Assembly: GCF_038592985.1 (NCBI RefSeq)
Contig: NZ_CP151951.1
Span: forward strand, 5,062,501 to 5,126,500
DNA: 64,000 nucleotides
Direction of reading: 5' to 3'
From: Paenibacillus sp. FSL R10-2782
GTDB taxonomy: Bacteria; Bacillota; Bacilli; Paenibacillales; Paenibacillaceae
In this document: positions 27,007-36,025 of the stretch, piece after piece
Numbering within the stretch: the stretch's first letter is position 1
How the letters are laid out: each line of letters begins with the position of its first letter
Made by a program: the position numbers and the translations under genes
The notes under the pieces: generated by a model
What the model was told of the DNA's origin: nothing
Database searches by the model: none
What the model saw: only the letters and a program-made list of their open reading frames with translations

Positions 27007-28830
27007 TTAGGTGTGAATGGAACGGTGAAATTCATGAATCTCACTCTTAATTTCCCTATAATCTTGCTGACATTTCCATATGAAATCCCCGAAGTACAGC
27101 AGAATTTGCTCCCCTCTGATCAGAGGATTTCTACTGCTCTGAATGGCATCCATTTTGCTGTACAAAAACTCATACCGCATACGATGACGAGGCAGAACAT
27201 ACATTTTGAAAAAACAATTGCCTAATAATGCAGCAAACAAGTCATCAAACTGCCCGAAAGACACGTTTAGCATATTGAACTGCTTCAGACTAAGCTTATG
27301 TTTGATATCGAGCAGAGCGTGGTGAATCTGTTCCATAATTGCTTGAAAGACCTCTTCAGCCCGCTGATGCTCTTCAATGCGTGACCTCAGATACAAGAGA
27401 TCGTATTCCGAATTACTGCTGGTTTGCAGCCACGAATCCTCAATCGGATCTTTTAGCCGCGTCCAGATTATCTCTTCCAAGTTCTGAAAAGAAGCTCCCT
27501 TGATAGCAGCGCCTTCACGCGTTGTGTTAATAAATTCGGTTCCCTTCGCTGTACTGATGTAAAATTCCATTTCTGTTTTCATTTTGATAAAAGACTGTCG
27601 TGTAACCACCTGCTGGCCATGAACGCCTTGTACACGCGGCAAATCCGCACTAGCAGGAACACCTTGGGCATGAGTAATCCCCTCAGCATAATATTGTTCA
27701 TCACGATAAGCTAAATTTTGCCCCACCAGCACAATAGGGTCTGCTTTCATCTGGATCATACATTGGAGTGCAATGACCGCTACAGAAGGAGCATCATTAA
27801 TAATCGTCGGTTTATGTCCCTCCGGTGTGCGCAATATGTGCATGGAAAGCTCATCCTGAGAGATGATGATATGCATAATACGACCTGGATAATCATCAAG
27901 TGTGTGTTTACCGACCGTACTGCCGAAAATGAGTGGAATAGAATCAATTCGCTTATCAACTACCTTTTGGAGCACATTAACATTGTAATCACTCGGATCA
28001 TAGCTGAACGTGCCATGCGGATGAATACCATGCTCCACCAGCGTGTTCACTGCTGATCCTACCGTAAACAGGTAAGCAAGATTATTTTCCCGAATATGAC
28101 GAAGGTGCTGAATTTCGTCGTTAAGCGAAGGACCAGCAGATACAATGAGGACTGGTTTACCCTCAATCTGTTCTGAGCCAATGTGCAAAAAATCTGAACT
28201 ACACAAAATAAAAGGAAAATTATGCATGCTGTTCAGTGCCCACTTTTTTTCGTAAGCATGATTGACGGCCATTTTGTTCTTCTTGTATGAAACCATTTTG
28301 CCTAACATTTCATTAAACTTCTTCAGTTCCCCGGCAAATATAGACCGGTAAGGGAGCCATGGGACAACTAGTACTCCGGATACCCGGTCAATCAACCTAC
28401 GCATGATACCAAGCGTTTCTCCAGAAATCGGTCCAACCATCACCTCTTCCACCATCTGGTCTGCCAGCCAGTCGTGTTCGTTGAGGTGCTGCAAAAAAAT
28501 ATTCATGACAGTAGCATCCGGCTCAATGATGGAGAAGCTGGTATTCGGATGTCTACTCAGAAATTCGCGGATATGGTACCCCAGTCCTACTCCAAAAAAG
28601 ATAACGTGCGCTTGTGGCACAACTTCTTTAAAACCGGCAACAAATAATTCCGCTTCCCGTGAAGGCTGCTCAGGATGATGCAAATAATGAGAGCGTCCTC
28701 CACGAATCAGTACTACATTGGGTTCGCCATTTGCAGAAGGTAACAATTTACCTCCTTCTCCCGCCGGAAGCAGAAGAAGCCGAGGAAAACGTCGGTACAG
28801 AGAATTGTGTCTATGATGTTGTGATGCCAT
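27007..28830 (-). CDS. Maf/DUF115-type glycosyltransferase (MptE-like domain)
   Basis: A 607-residue cytosolic protein of the motility-associated-factor family, which transfers nonulosonic or other sugars to Ser/Thr of flagellin. Typical elements are FFGVGLGYHIREFLSRHP with IIEPD in the N-terminal part, GKPVLIVSAGPSLNDEI starting the MptE-like core, and DPIVLVGQNLAYRDEQYYAEG. A helical C-terminal part follows. It is not next to flagellar genes. The SLH protein gene follows after 17 bases, so I infer that the SLH protein or another surface protein is the acceptor. No nonulosonate synthesis gene is in the window. Confidence 0.85.
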   Translation of the reverse strand: MASQHHRHNSLYRRFPRLLLLPAGEGGKLLPSANGEPNVVLIRGGRSHYLHHPEQPSREAELFVAGFKEVVPQAHVIFFGVGLGYHIREFLSRHPNTSFSIIEPDATVMNIFLQHLNEHDWLADQMVEEVMVGPISGETLGIMRRLIDRVSGVLVVPWLPYRSIFAGELKKFNEMLGKMVSYKKNKMAVNHAYEKKWALNSMHNFPFILCSSDFLHIGSEQIEGKPVLIVSAGPSLNDEIQHLRHIRENNLAYLFTVGSAVNTLVEHGIHPHGTFSYDPSDYNVNVLQKVVDKRIDSIPLIFGSTVGKHTLDDYPGRIMHIIISQDELSMHILRTPEGHKPTIINDAPSVAVIALQCMIQMKADPIVLVGQNLAYRDEQYYAEGITHAQGVPASADLPRVQGVHGQQVVTRQSFIKMKTEMEFYISTAKGTEFINTTREGAAIKGASFQNLEEIIWTRLKDPIEDSWLQTSSNSEYDLLYLRSRIEEHQRAEEVFQAIMEQIHHALLDIKHKLSLKQFNMLNVSFGQFDDLFAALLGNCFFKMYVLPRHRMRYEFLYSKMDAIQSSRNPLIRGEQILLYFGDFIWKCQQDYREIKSEIHEFHRSIHT

Positions 28831-29359
28831 TTTTCATTCCTTTCTACCTGAGAACTTCGCAAAAACCAACAATATATATAGATAAAGATAATTCCGTTCA
28901 TCTATATATTTACTTTTACAGAAATAGATTCTGATTTTACGAATCATCTACACAAATGTATTTTTATTTAAGAAAAAAATAATTCTAATTTCCCCTGATT
29001 ATGGATTATGTATCGGCTATTACTTGCATTAAATTTAGCCCTTAGAGGGTCTTTATAAATAAAGATTTCACAAAAAGCTAAATAGCGGACTGAATCACCA
29101 TATATAGACTGAAATGCTTTAGTTCGTCTATATAATTACTCGTTATAGTGGCAAAGAATAAAACTACACAAAAAATTAAAATAATCATCAAATTTGTTTA
29201 AAACCACAGCAACTGAATACAAATAAATACATATTACATAATTGTTAATTAATTGGTTTGTTAACCCTTTCAACACATGATACATTGAATAGAGAACCTT
29301 CCCATAGATCGGCATCCTATGCTTTATTCTCTACCGGGCTAAGAAAGGAATGGCTTGTC
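28831..29359. other. AT-rich divergent intergenic region with two related inverted repeats
   Basis: No gene is supported here. It separates the minus-strand glycosyltransferase from the plus-strand MFS gene. Inverted repeats: 28874-28883 with 28900-28909 (arms ATATATAGAT/ATCTATATAT), and 29101-29109 with 29126-29134 (arms TATATAGAC/GTCTATATA). Both have exactly 16 bases between arms and GTTC just before the right arm. They look like two copies of one regulatory element. Confidence 0.6.
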
Positions 29360-30583
29360 TTGCAAAATAGAGAAATTCAAGAGACTCCTCTATACTCCTT
29401 AAAGCTGTATAATTTTTTTCTGTATGGAGCCATGGTCATTTTCTCCAGCTTCTTCCCGTTGTATCTACAAGAGATCGGCATGGACAAGCTTGAGATCGGG
29501 AGCCTGATGGCGATTGGGCCTTTTGTATCGGTATTCGCCAACCCCTTCTGGGGATATACCAGTGACCGAAGCCGTAATCTTCGACGTATTTTGCTGTTTA
29601 TGATTGCAGGTACATTGCTACTGCTGCAAGCTTTATTTCATGTCCATACGTATGTCATGATTTATGTGTCGATGATTGGTTTTTATTTCTTCCAAAGTCC
29701 TTTGTTCGCTCAAAGTAACAGTCTCATTCTTAGCTACATTGAGGGAACAGACCGGAAATTCGGCTCCTTCCGCATATGGGGCTCCTTTGGCTGGGCTGTG
29801 ACGGCGGCAGTAGCTGGTCTGATCATTGACCAAACGGGGATATCCAGCATATCAACCATCTTTACAGTGTTGCTTCTGGCTGCCCTGATCTGTACCCTGG
29901 CGATTCCACCGTTGAAAAGCAGCGTTGAAACGGCGACCATTCATTTACGTGGCTTTGGCAGCATTTTAATGAACGGATACTTTATATCTTTCATTTTGTT
30001 GGGTATCTTGGTATCCATTCCGAATTCGATCAACAGCGCCTTTATGTCCCTGTATATCACCGAACTAGGCGGGTCCAAGCTAATGCTGGGTTTCGCCGTC
30101 TTTATGTCATCGGTATTCGAAATTATTGTTTTTTTGCTGTTCGACCGCTTTTTGAAGAAAAAAATGACAGTAATGGTCGGCTGTCTGGCCCTTGTCAGTT
30201 TGCTGTTTGCTTTACGTTGGGAGCTCATGGCCTTGGCCACAGACCCGATTCAGATCGTGTTCATTCAGGCACTTCATTGCGTCACCTTCGGTGGATATTT
30301 CTATGTAGGCACCCAGTTGACCGTCCTATTCACACCGATAGCTTACCGCTCATCCGGCCAGGCCGTATATACGTTGACGTGGAGCGGGATATCTGGCATC
30401 GTAGCAGGCTTTGCAGGAGGCTGGCTGTTTCAGAATTTCGGTGGCGAAATGATGTACAATGCAGGTGTCTTCTTTGCCTTGCTCGGCTTTGTAGGATTCA
30501 CCATCATGTGGTATATGCTGTACAAGAACGGCTACAAGCCCTGTCATTCCAACGACCACAAACAAGCAGAAGAAGCCCCTTAA
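29360..30583 (+). CDS. MFS transporter (LacY/MFS_1-like type)
   Basis: A twelve-segment major facilitator of about 407 residues. The start MQNREIQETPLYSLKLYNFFLYG leads into the first helix; WGYTSDRSRNLRR is the loop 2-3 motif; FGSFRIWGSFGWAV is typical of the MFS_1-like group that includes sugar/nucleoside-type carriers. I choose TTG 29360, ten bases after AAAGGA. An upstream TTG at 29258 gives a 34-residue soluble extension without a ribosome site. Substrate unknown. Confidence 0.8.
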   Translation: MQNREIQETPLYSLKLYNFFLYGAMVIFSSFFPLYLQEIGMDKLEIGSLMAIGPFVSVFANPFWGYTSDRSRNLRRILLFMIAGTLLLLQALFHVHTYVMIYVSMIGFYFFQSPLFAQSNSLILSYIEGTDRKFGSFRIWGSFGWAVTAAVAGLIIDQTGISSISTIFTVLLLAALICTLAIPPLKSSVETATIHLRGFGSILMNGYFISFILLGILVSIPNSINSAFMSLYITELGGSKLMLGFAVFMSSVFEIIVFLLFDRFLKKKMTVMVGCLALVSLLFALRWELMALATDPIQIVFIQALHCVTFGGYFYVGTQLTVLFTPIAYRSSGQAVYTLTWSGISGIVAGFAGGWLFQNFGGEMMYNAGVFFALLGFVGFTIMWYMLYKNGYKPCHSNDHKQAEEAP

Positions 30584-30699
30584 CAACACTCGGGGAATGT
30601 ATGTAACACCCTGTTCTTCTCTTGCTTGCCCATTGCAAACAGGGATGTCTAGTATCGCCAACTATCAATATAGATGTCACCCATGCTGGGCGTACAAGT

Positions 30700-30730
30700 A
30701 AAGGAGTCTGCCGATGGCAGACTCCTTTTT
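30700..30730 (+). terminator. Strong terminator between convergent MFS and glnS genes
   Basis: Perfect 13-base stem AAAGGAGTCTGCC/GGCAGACTCCTTT with a three-base loop and a T5 tail on the plus strand. On the minus strand the tail is weaker, but it may serve glnS as well. Confidence 0.9.
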
Positions 30731-30768
30731 GATTTGGTCGCACGAGGCTACCATCCTCCACTAATAAC

Positions 30769-32448
30769 CTATTGCTTAGGCAATTGGAAAGAACTTTTCA
30801 GTGATACCACGCGGTTAAATACAGGCTCGCCCGGCTTGGAAAGCTTCGGATCAACACTAAAATAACCATGACGGAAAAATTGGAACTTGTCCTGCGGCTG
30901 TGCTTCCTTCATATTCGGCTCGACAAAGCCGTGAGCAATTTCCAGAGAGTTTGGATTCAATTGATCGAGGAAGGTTTTTTCCGTTACATCCTCTTCAATC
31001 GCTTCCGGGTCTTCTGCGTTAATCAAAGGCTCATACAGGCGGAACTCAGCAGGAACGGCCTGAGTAGCCTCCACCCAATGGATGGTTCCTTTGACTTTGC
31101 GTCCAGTAAAGCCAGATCCGCTCTTGGTTTCTATATCGTAGGTACAATGGATTTCCGTTACATGACCATCCGCATCTTTAATGACATCGTTACATTTGAT
31201 GAAATAAGCATGCTTGAGGCGTACTTCATTGCCAGGGAACAAGCGGAAGTATTTGCTCGGCGGATTCTCCATGAAATCCTCACGCTCGATATAAATCTCA
31301 CGCGAAAACGGAATTTGACGTGTGCCCAGCTCCGGATTTTCCGTGTTATTTTCCGCTTCCAGCATTTCAACCTGACCTTCAGGATAGTTCGTAATGACCA
31401 CCTTCAACGGATCAATGACCGCCATCGTACGAGGTGCCTGTAGCTTCAAGTCCTCACGTGCAAAATGCTCCAGCACTTGCAAGTCGATCACGCCGTAGGC
31501 TTTGGAAATGCCTGTCTCATATACAAAGCTGCGGATCGCTTCCGGCGTATAGCCACGACGGCGCAAACCGGAAATCGTTGGCATACGTGGATCATCCCAG
31601 CCGTCTACATGCTTCTCATCTACCAGAAGCTTGAGCTTACGCTTGCTGGTTACGGTTTGAGCCAGGTTCAGCCGCCCAAATTCGTATTGATGCGGCACCT
31701 TTTCCATCTCACATTCGGCTACAACCCAATCGTACAGCGGACGCTGATCCTCAAACTCCAGCGAACAGAGTGAGTGCGTTACACCCTCGATGGCATCCTC
31801 CAGCGGATGAGCGTAGGAATACATCGGGTAAATGCACCATTTGTCACCCGTGTTGTGATGCTCAGTATGCGAAATACGGTAAATCACCGGATCACGTAAA
31901 TTAATGTTTCCCGAAGCCATATCAATTTTGGCACGCAGTACCTTTTCACCGTTTTGGTATTTCCCTGCTCGCATTTCTTCGAACAGCTTGAAATTTTCCT
32001 CCACGCTGCGGTCGCGGTAAGGGCTGTTTTGCCCCGGTTCGGTCAGTGTGCCACGAGTTTCACGGATTTGATCCGCGCTTTGATCGTCCACGTAGGCTTT
32101 ACCCTTTTGAATCAGCAGAACGGCGCGGTTGTACATTTCGTCAAAATAGTTGGAGGCAAAATGCTTTTCCTCCCATTCATAACCGAGCCACTTCACGTCC
32201 TCCTGAATGGAGTTTACATATTCCGTGTCTTCCTTCGCCGGATTCGTATCGTCAAAACGCAGGTTGGTGCGTCCTCCGAATTCATCTCCCAACGAGAAAT
32301 TGATCCAGATGGCTTTGGCATGTCCAATGTGCAAATATCCGTTCGGCTCTGGTGGAAAGCGTGTAACGACTTCCTTTACCTTACCCGTACGTAAATCCTC
32401 TTCAATGACACTCTTAATAAAATTGGGGGGAGTGATCGGCTTCTCCAC
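30769..32448 (-). CDS. glnS: Glutaminyl-tRNA synthetase
   Basis: Charges tRNA-Gln with glutamine directly. HIGH motif at residues 40-43 ([14 protein letters not shown]), the class Ic signature [10 protein letters not shown] after it, and VTSKRKL as the KMSKS equivalent; the C-terminal anticodon-binding beta-barrels are complete. About 559 residues, as in E. coli. GTG 32448 is nine bases after GAAAGG; a TTG at 32457 overlaps the site. Bacillus and most Firmicutes lack this enzyme and use GluRS plus GatCAB, so its presence is noteworthy and suggests ancient transfer. Confidence 0.95.
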   Translation of the reverse strand: MEKPITPPNFIKSVIEEDLRTGKVKEVVTRFPPEPNGYLHIGHAKAIWINFSLGDEFGGRTNLRFDDTNPAKEDTEYVNSIQEDVKWLGYEWEEKHFASNYFDEMYNRAVLLIQKGKAYVDDQSADQIRETRGTLTEPGQNSPYRDRSVEENFKLFEEMRAGKYQNGEKVLRAKIDMASGNINLRDPVIYRISHTEHHNTGDKWCIYPMYSYAHPLEDAIEGVTHSLCSLEFEDQRPLYDWVVAECEMEKVPHQYEFGRLNLAQTVTSKRKLKLLVDEKHVDGWDDPRMPTISGLRRRGYTPEAIRSFVYETGISKAYGVIDLQVLEHFAREDLKLQAPRTMAVIDPLKVVITNYPEGQVEMLEAENNTENPELGTRQIPFSREIYIEREDFMENPPSKYFRLFPGNEVRLKHAYFIKCNDVIKDADGHVTEIHCTYDIETKSGSGFTGRKVKGTIHWVEATQAVPAEFRLYEPLINAEDPEAIEEDVTEKTFLDQLNPNSLEIAHGFVEPNMKEAQPQDKFQFFRHGYFSVDPKLSKPGEPVFNRVVSLKSSFQLPKQ

Positions 32449-32592
32449 GCTAATCAACCTTTCTTCCGTGTAATCTGTACAAAATTGGTTCCCTTAAATA
32501 TACCCTTTCACACCGCATAACTCAATAAAATGAAAAACCTTATGCCCTCTTCAGCCCAAAAAGTAACAAGTTATGAAAAGAAGTTAACATTT

Positions 32593-32622
32593 TTGACAAA
32601 TAAATTCGTTATAGTGTATATA
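32593..32622 (+). promoter_or_regulatory. Promoter ahead of the secreted protein at 32657
   Basis: TTGACA at 32593-32598 and TATATA at 32617-32622 with an 18-base spacer. GGAAAAGGAG follows before the GTG start. Confidence 0.55.
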
Positions 32623-32656
32623 TCTTTTATTTTACCCGGAAAAGGAGAACCCACCC

Positions 32657-33382
32657 GTGTTTAAGCTACTCATCGTGATCCTGCTGTCTATGCTTTTGTC
32701 CTCTTCCGATCTAATATCCGGTCATCCTTCACCAGATCCGGCGTCAGAACCCGTACATTCTCGTCCGTTAGCCGTTGCTCCTGAAGACTCATCCGTAAAA
32801 TTGTATGCTGAGGAGCCGTCTCAGGGGCTATTTCGCACAGCCACGCTGGAAATCGGCCAGCAGCGTCGTACATTCGCATGGTCAGGCTTGGCAGATGTCG
32901 CCACCGCACCACAGTTGTACTATACGGATGTAAACGGCGATGGCGTTCACGAAGCGGTGGTCATCCTGACTCGTGCTTCAGGCACAGGTGTCGAATTGCA
33001 GGAGCTTCATATCGTCAACGCACAGACCATGGAAGAGTATGCGGTTGAATCTGCGGCAGATGCCGTATCTCAGCGTGTCCATAGCAGTGTGGAGCTGCGT
33101 GACCATAACCAGCAGGTGCATATTGCAGTTACGATTGATGGCATCACACACACGCTCGATCCTAAAGCATCGGCGTTTTACGATGATCCAGCCCATTTTA
33201 CAGACCGTCTCGATTTCAGCTCTGTCGTCATGTACGATGTCGAAGAGGCTCCTCTGCGCGCTACCGTATCCGGTAGCGTGTCCCCAACCGAATTTGTAGG
33301 GGATTTGGAGCTGAAGTATGTATATGAGCTTGGACGGTTCCGGGTGGGACCTATTGAGTTTGCAGCTTCCTCTCCATTTTGA
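32657..33382 (+). CDS. Secreted hypothetical protein with a DxNGDG calcium-type loop
   Basis: A 241-residue protein with an N-terminal hydrophobic signal (MFKLLIVILLSMLLSSSDL) and a soluble remainder. YYTDVNGDGVHEAVVIL resembles the FG-GAP/EF-hand-like calcium loop of VCBS-type repeats. No other family is recognised. GTG 32657 follows AAAGGAG by nine bases. It is divergent from glnS and 84 bases ahead of a GNAT gene on the same strand; no function can be assigned. Confidence 0.75.
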   Translation: MFKLLIVILLSMLLSSSDLISGHPSPDPASEPVHSRPLAVAPEDSSVKLYAEEPSQGLFRTATLEIGQQRRTFAWSGLADVATAPQLYYTDVNGDGVHEAVVILTRASGTGVELQELHIVNAQTMEEYAVESAADAVSQRVHSSVELRDHNQQVHIAVTIDGITHTLDPKASAFYDDPAHFTDRLDFSSVVMYDVEEAPLRATVSGSVSPTEFVGDLELKYVYELGRFRVGPIEFAASSPF

Positions 33383-33466
33383 CGACTCTCGCAGAATAAG
33401 GTAGCATGGGATTAAATGCTAGACTGGCTGGTTTAGCGATTTTCCGAGTGAAAGAGGGGATCCATC

Positions 33467-34015
33467 ATGTTTACATACGCGTTGGACGAACGCACCGTCC
33501 TTCGTCCGCTCACCAAAGAGCATGTGCAGCCTCTGTTTGAGCTGATCGAAATGTCCCGTGACCGCCTGCGTCAATGGCTTCCATGGGTGGATTCCACCAC
33601 GGAAATCAGCCACACAGAGCAGTTCGTGCAGAGCACCTTGAAGCAAGCGGCAGAGAATGGCAGCGTGACCGCCGGAATCTGGTTGGATAATGAGCTGGCT
33701 GGCATCATCAGCTACCATGAAATCAATTGGACTCACCGTTCGGTCAGCATTGGATACTGGCTTGGACACGGTTACGAAGGACAAGGTCTCATGACCAGCG
33801 CATGCCGCGTATTCATCGAGTATGCACTGATAGAGCTGGACCTTCACCGGATCGAAATCCGTTGCGCTACCACCAACCGCCGCAGCCGGGGGATCCCGGA
33901 ACGTCTGGGCTTCGTACTCGAAGGTATTATCCGTGAAGCAGAGCTACTGCAAGACGGCTATATGAACCATGCTGTGTATGGTATGCTCCAGAGCGAGTGG
34001 AAACAGCTTCGGTAA
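33467..34015 (+). CDS. GNAT acetyltransferase of the RimJ/RimL type
   Basis: A 182-residue acetyl-CoA-dependent enzyme. LDERTVLRPLTKEH and MSRDRLRQWLPW at the start, GYWLGHGYEGQGLMTSACRVFIEYA as the acetyl-CoA loop, and LDLHRIEIRCATTNRRSRGIPERLGF are those of ribosomal-protein N-terminal acetyltransferases such as RimL and Bacillus YdaF. The substrate could be a ribosomal protein or a small amine. GAGGGGATCC precedes the ATG. Confidence 0.9.
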   Translation: MFTYALDERTVLRPLTKEHVQPLFELIEMSRDRLRQWLPWVDSTTEISHTEQFVQSTLKQAAENGSVTAGIWLDNELAGIISYHEINWTHRSVSIGYWLGHGYEGQGLMTSACRVFIEYALIELDLHRIEIRCATTNRRSRGIPERLGFVLEGIIREAELLQDGYMNHAVYGMLQSEWKQLR

Positions 34016-34024
34016 ACTTGCAAC

Positions 34025-34074
34025 ATAAGGAACAGCGCCGCAACCCGTTTAGGGCCAGCGGCGCTGTTCCTTAT
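34025..34074. terminator. 17-base perfect inverted repeat between convergent GNAT genes
   Basis: Arms 34025-34041 (ATAAGGAACAGCGCCGC) and 34058-34074 match fully, with a 16-base loop. There is no T run on either side, so it is an unusual terminator or another RNA or protein-binding structure. Confidence 0.6.
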
Positions 34075-34126
34075 GAACGGCTTATCTGGAGGCTATAAGA
34101 AGCTGATTGCGTTGTAGAATCCATGT

Positions 34127-34621
34127 CTATTTTAAGAAACAGGCCATTAACACATCGTCCACGAATTGGCCAGCTATGTAAAACTCCTCATGCAAACGTC
34201 CTTCGATCAAGAATCCGCATTTTTCATAAAACATAAGGGCCTCCGTGTTGCACGAAAGTACCCGCAAACTTAATTTGCGAATGCCCTCAACGGCTGCAAT
34301 ATCCTTCATGGCGTTCATAAGCGCCATCCCAATACCTTTGCGGTGATAGGCTGGATGAACGGCTATATTTATTTCCAAAACATGGCGATTACTAGCCAAC
34401 AGCGTTGGAGAACGAAATCCGATATAACCGCAGAGCACTCCCTGTTCGATAGCGACCAGTTGAGAGCCCGGAGGAGTATTGCGCAAAAACTCCCCACGTG
34501 ACTTCCATGACAGCGAGGCGGGGGCTGTTCGTTCATTCCATACCAATTCATCCAGCGCAATTAGATCAGGAGCATCCTTCATCTCCGAATGACGTATCGT
34601 CAGGGGTTGACTTGTAAGCAA
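34127..34621 (-). CDS. GNAT family N-acetyltransferase
   Basis: A 164-residue acetyltransferase. VHPAYHRKGIGMALMNAMKDIA is the acetyl-CoA loop, and LSLRVLSCNTEALMFYEKCGFLIEGRLHEEFYIAGQFVDDVLMA follows the RimI/phosphinothricin-acetyltransferase pattern. The start TTG 34621 is preceded by AGGAAGGA about ten bases upstream. It faces another GNAT gene; the two are different in sequence. Substrate unknown. Confidence 0.85.
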   Translation of the reverse strand: MLTSQPLTIRHSEMKDAPDLIALDELVWNERTAPASLSWKSRGEFLRNTPPGSQLVAIEQGVLCGYIGFRSPTLLASNRHVLEINIAVHPAYHRKGIGMALMNAMKDIAAVEGIRKLSLRVLSCNTEALMFYEKCGFLIEGRLHEEFYIAGQFVDDVLMACFLK

Positions 34622-34724
34622 TTTCTTTCAATCCTTCCTATGAAGGCTTTCCTGAAGTATAGGCAGCAACCATTCGTCGTTTATTGTACCATAATCACGG
34701 GCTTGTCACAGTCTTTATTAGGAC

Positions 34725-35978
34725 TTAAGTACTGGAAACGTCTGTCTTGGACGTAGTAGTCTCAAAAGCAGCCTCTTCACGGCGGGAACGGTTCAATCCG
34801 CTATGCAGAATGAAAAACAGGATGGACAAAACCGCCACGATCAATGCCAGACAAATTGTGGGCGGCAGACCACCGCCATCATATAGCCTCCCCATAATAT
34901 AAGGCCCCATCACCCGTCCGGCTGCACCAATACCCCCTACTAACCCAATGTAAAAGGGTGCCCCCCGACCTCCGTGATCCGACAAAAATGCCGGAACCGC
35001 AGGTGCGATCAGCATTTCTCCTAGGGTTGCCAAAACCATGGCGAATATCATACCCGTATAGTTCTGTGTGCCTAGCATGACGATGTAGGCTGCCAAATAA
35101 AATCCCCCGGCCCACTTCATTTGAGCCGAAGCGTGCCGGGCGTAGAGACGCTTGAGCCAGAAAATAATCGGCTGTGCAGCAAAAATTAGCACACCGTTCA
35201 GTGTCCATAGTAGCCCGTACATCGTTTTAGGCAAGCCCTGCTCAATAATATATGGAGATACGCCCGTATTCCAGATCGAATTACCGAACCATAAAAAGAG
35301 CGAGCCCAACCCGACGAAGAGATACAGCCTAGTATCACGGAAGAGCAGCCGCGCTGGTATTTCCTCTGTTCTTTTCTTCACGGACTTGCTGAGATGAACT
35401 TCCCCCTCTTCCCGATCGACCCTGCTCAGATAGGACCAGAAAAACCCGGCAAATACCGCAGAGGTAATCCCGTTCATGACAAAGCTAAGCTGATAGGAGA
35501 GATCGGCCAGAACGCCGCTCAGTCCCGTACCCAACGCCACCCCTATATTATTGGCAACATAGATAATGTTGAATAGCTCTCCACGGCGGTCAGCAAAGCG
35601 AAAACCTACAAACGCCTGAATCGCGGGCACAGATACGACATTAAAAAAGCCGATAAAGCCCATCATAATAACAAACGCAATCCAGTGACCGCTGGTAAAA
35701 GGAAGTGTGAGAAGTCCCAGCGCGTTCATTGCCAGCGAGCAGACAATCAGTTTTTTGGCCCCAATGCGGTGATAAAGGGCTCCTCCTAACACCTGACCAA
35801 AAATCCCGCCCAGAGACTGCACCAAAATCGCAATTCCCGCATCTCCCATGCTGCGGTGCAGCTCGTCAAACACATACATGCTAACCAACGGCCACATAAG
35901 AGAGCTCCCGGCGGAATTAATGAGACTGGCGACAAGAAACACTTTTACTTCCTTCGGATAAGAATCCAACCATTTCAT
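34725..35978 (-). CDS. MFS transporter of the multidrug efflux type
   Basis: A twelve-segment major facilitator of 417 residues. SLINSAGSSLMWPLVSMYV is helix 1, LGGALYHRIGAKK the loop 2-3 motif, and GEMLIAPAVPAFLSDHG a helix 10 region like those of the YttB/MdtH-type carriers. ATG 35978 follows AAAGGAG; an upstream ATG at 36011 would put that ribosome site inside the coding region. The gene is 47 bases behind a molybdopterin oxidoreductase gene and probably shares its transcript, which is an odd pairing. Confidence 0.87.
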   Translation of the reverse strand: MKWLDSYPKEVKVFLVASLINSAGSSLMWPLVSMYVFDELHRSMGDAGIAILVQSLGGIFGQVLGGALYHRIGAKKLIVCSLAMNALGLLTLPFTSGHWIAFVIMMGFIGFFNVVSVPAIQAFVGFRFADRRGELFNIIYVANNIGVALGTGLSGVLADLSYQLSFVMNGITSAVFAGFFWSYLSRVDREEGEVHLSKSVKKRTEEIPARLLFRDTRLYLFVGLGSLFLWFGNSIWNTGVSPYIIEQGLPKTMYGLLWTLNGVLIFAAQPIIFWLKRLYARHASAQMKWAGGFYLAAYIVMLGTQNYTGMIFAMVLATLGEMLIAPAVPAFLSDHGGRGAPFYIGLVGGIGAAGRVMGPYIMGRLYDGGGLPPTICLALIVAVLSILFFILHSGLNRSRREEAAFETTTSKTDVSST

Positions 35979-36025
35979 ATATTTTGTTTCTCCTTTAGCA
36001 TCTGACACCATAACAAGACATTATC

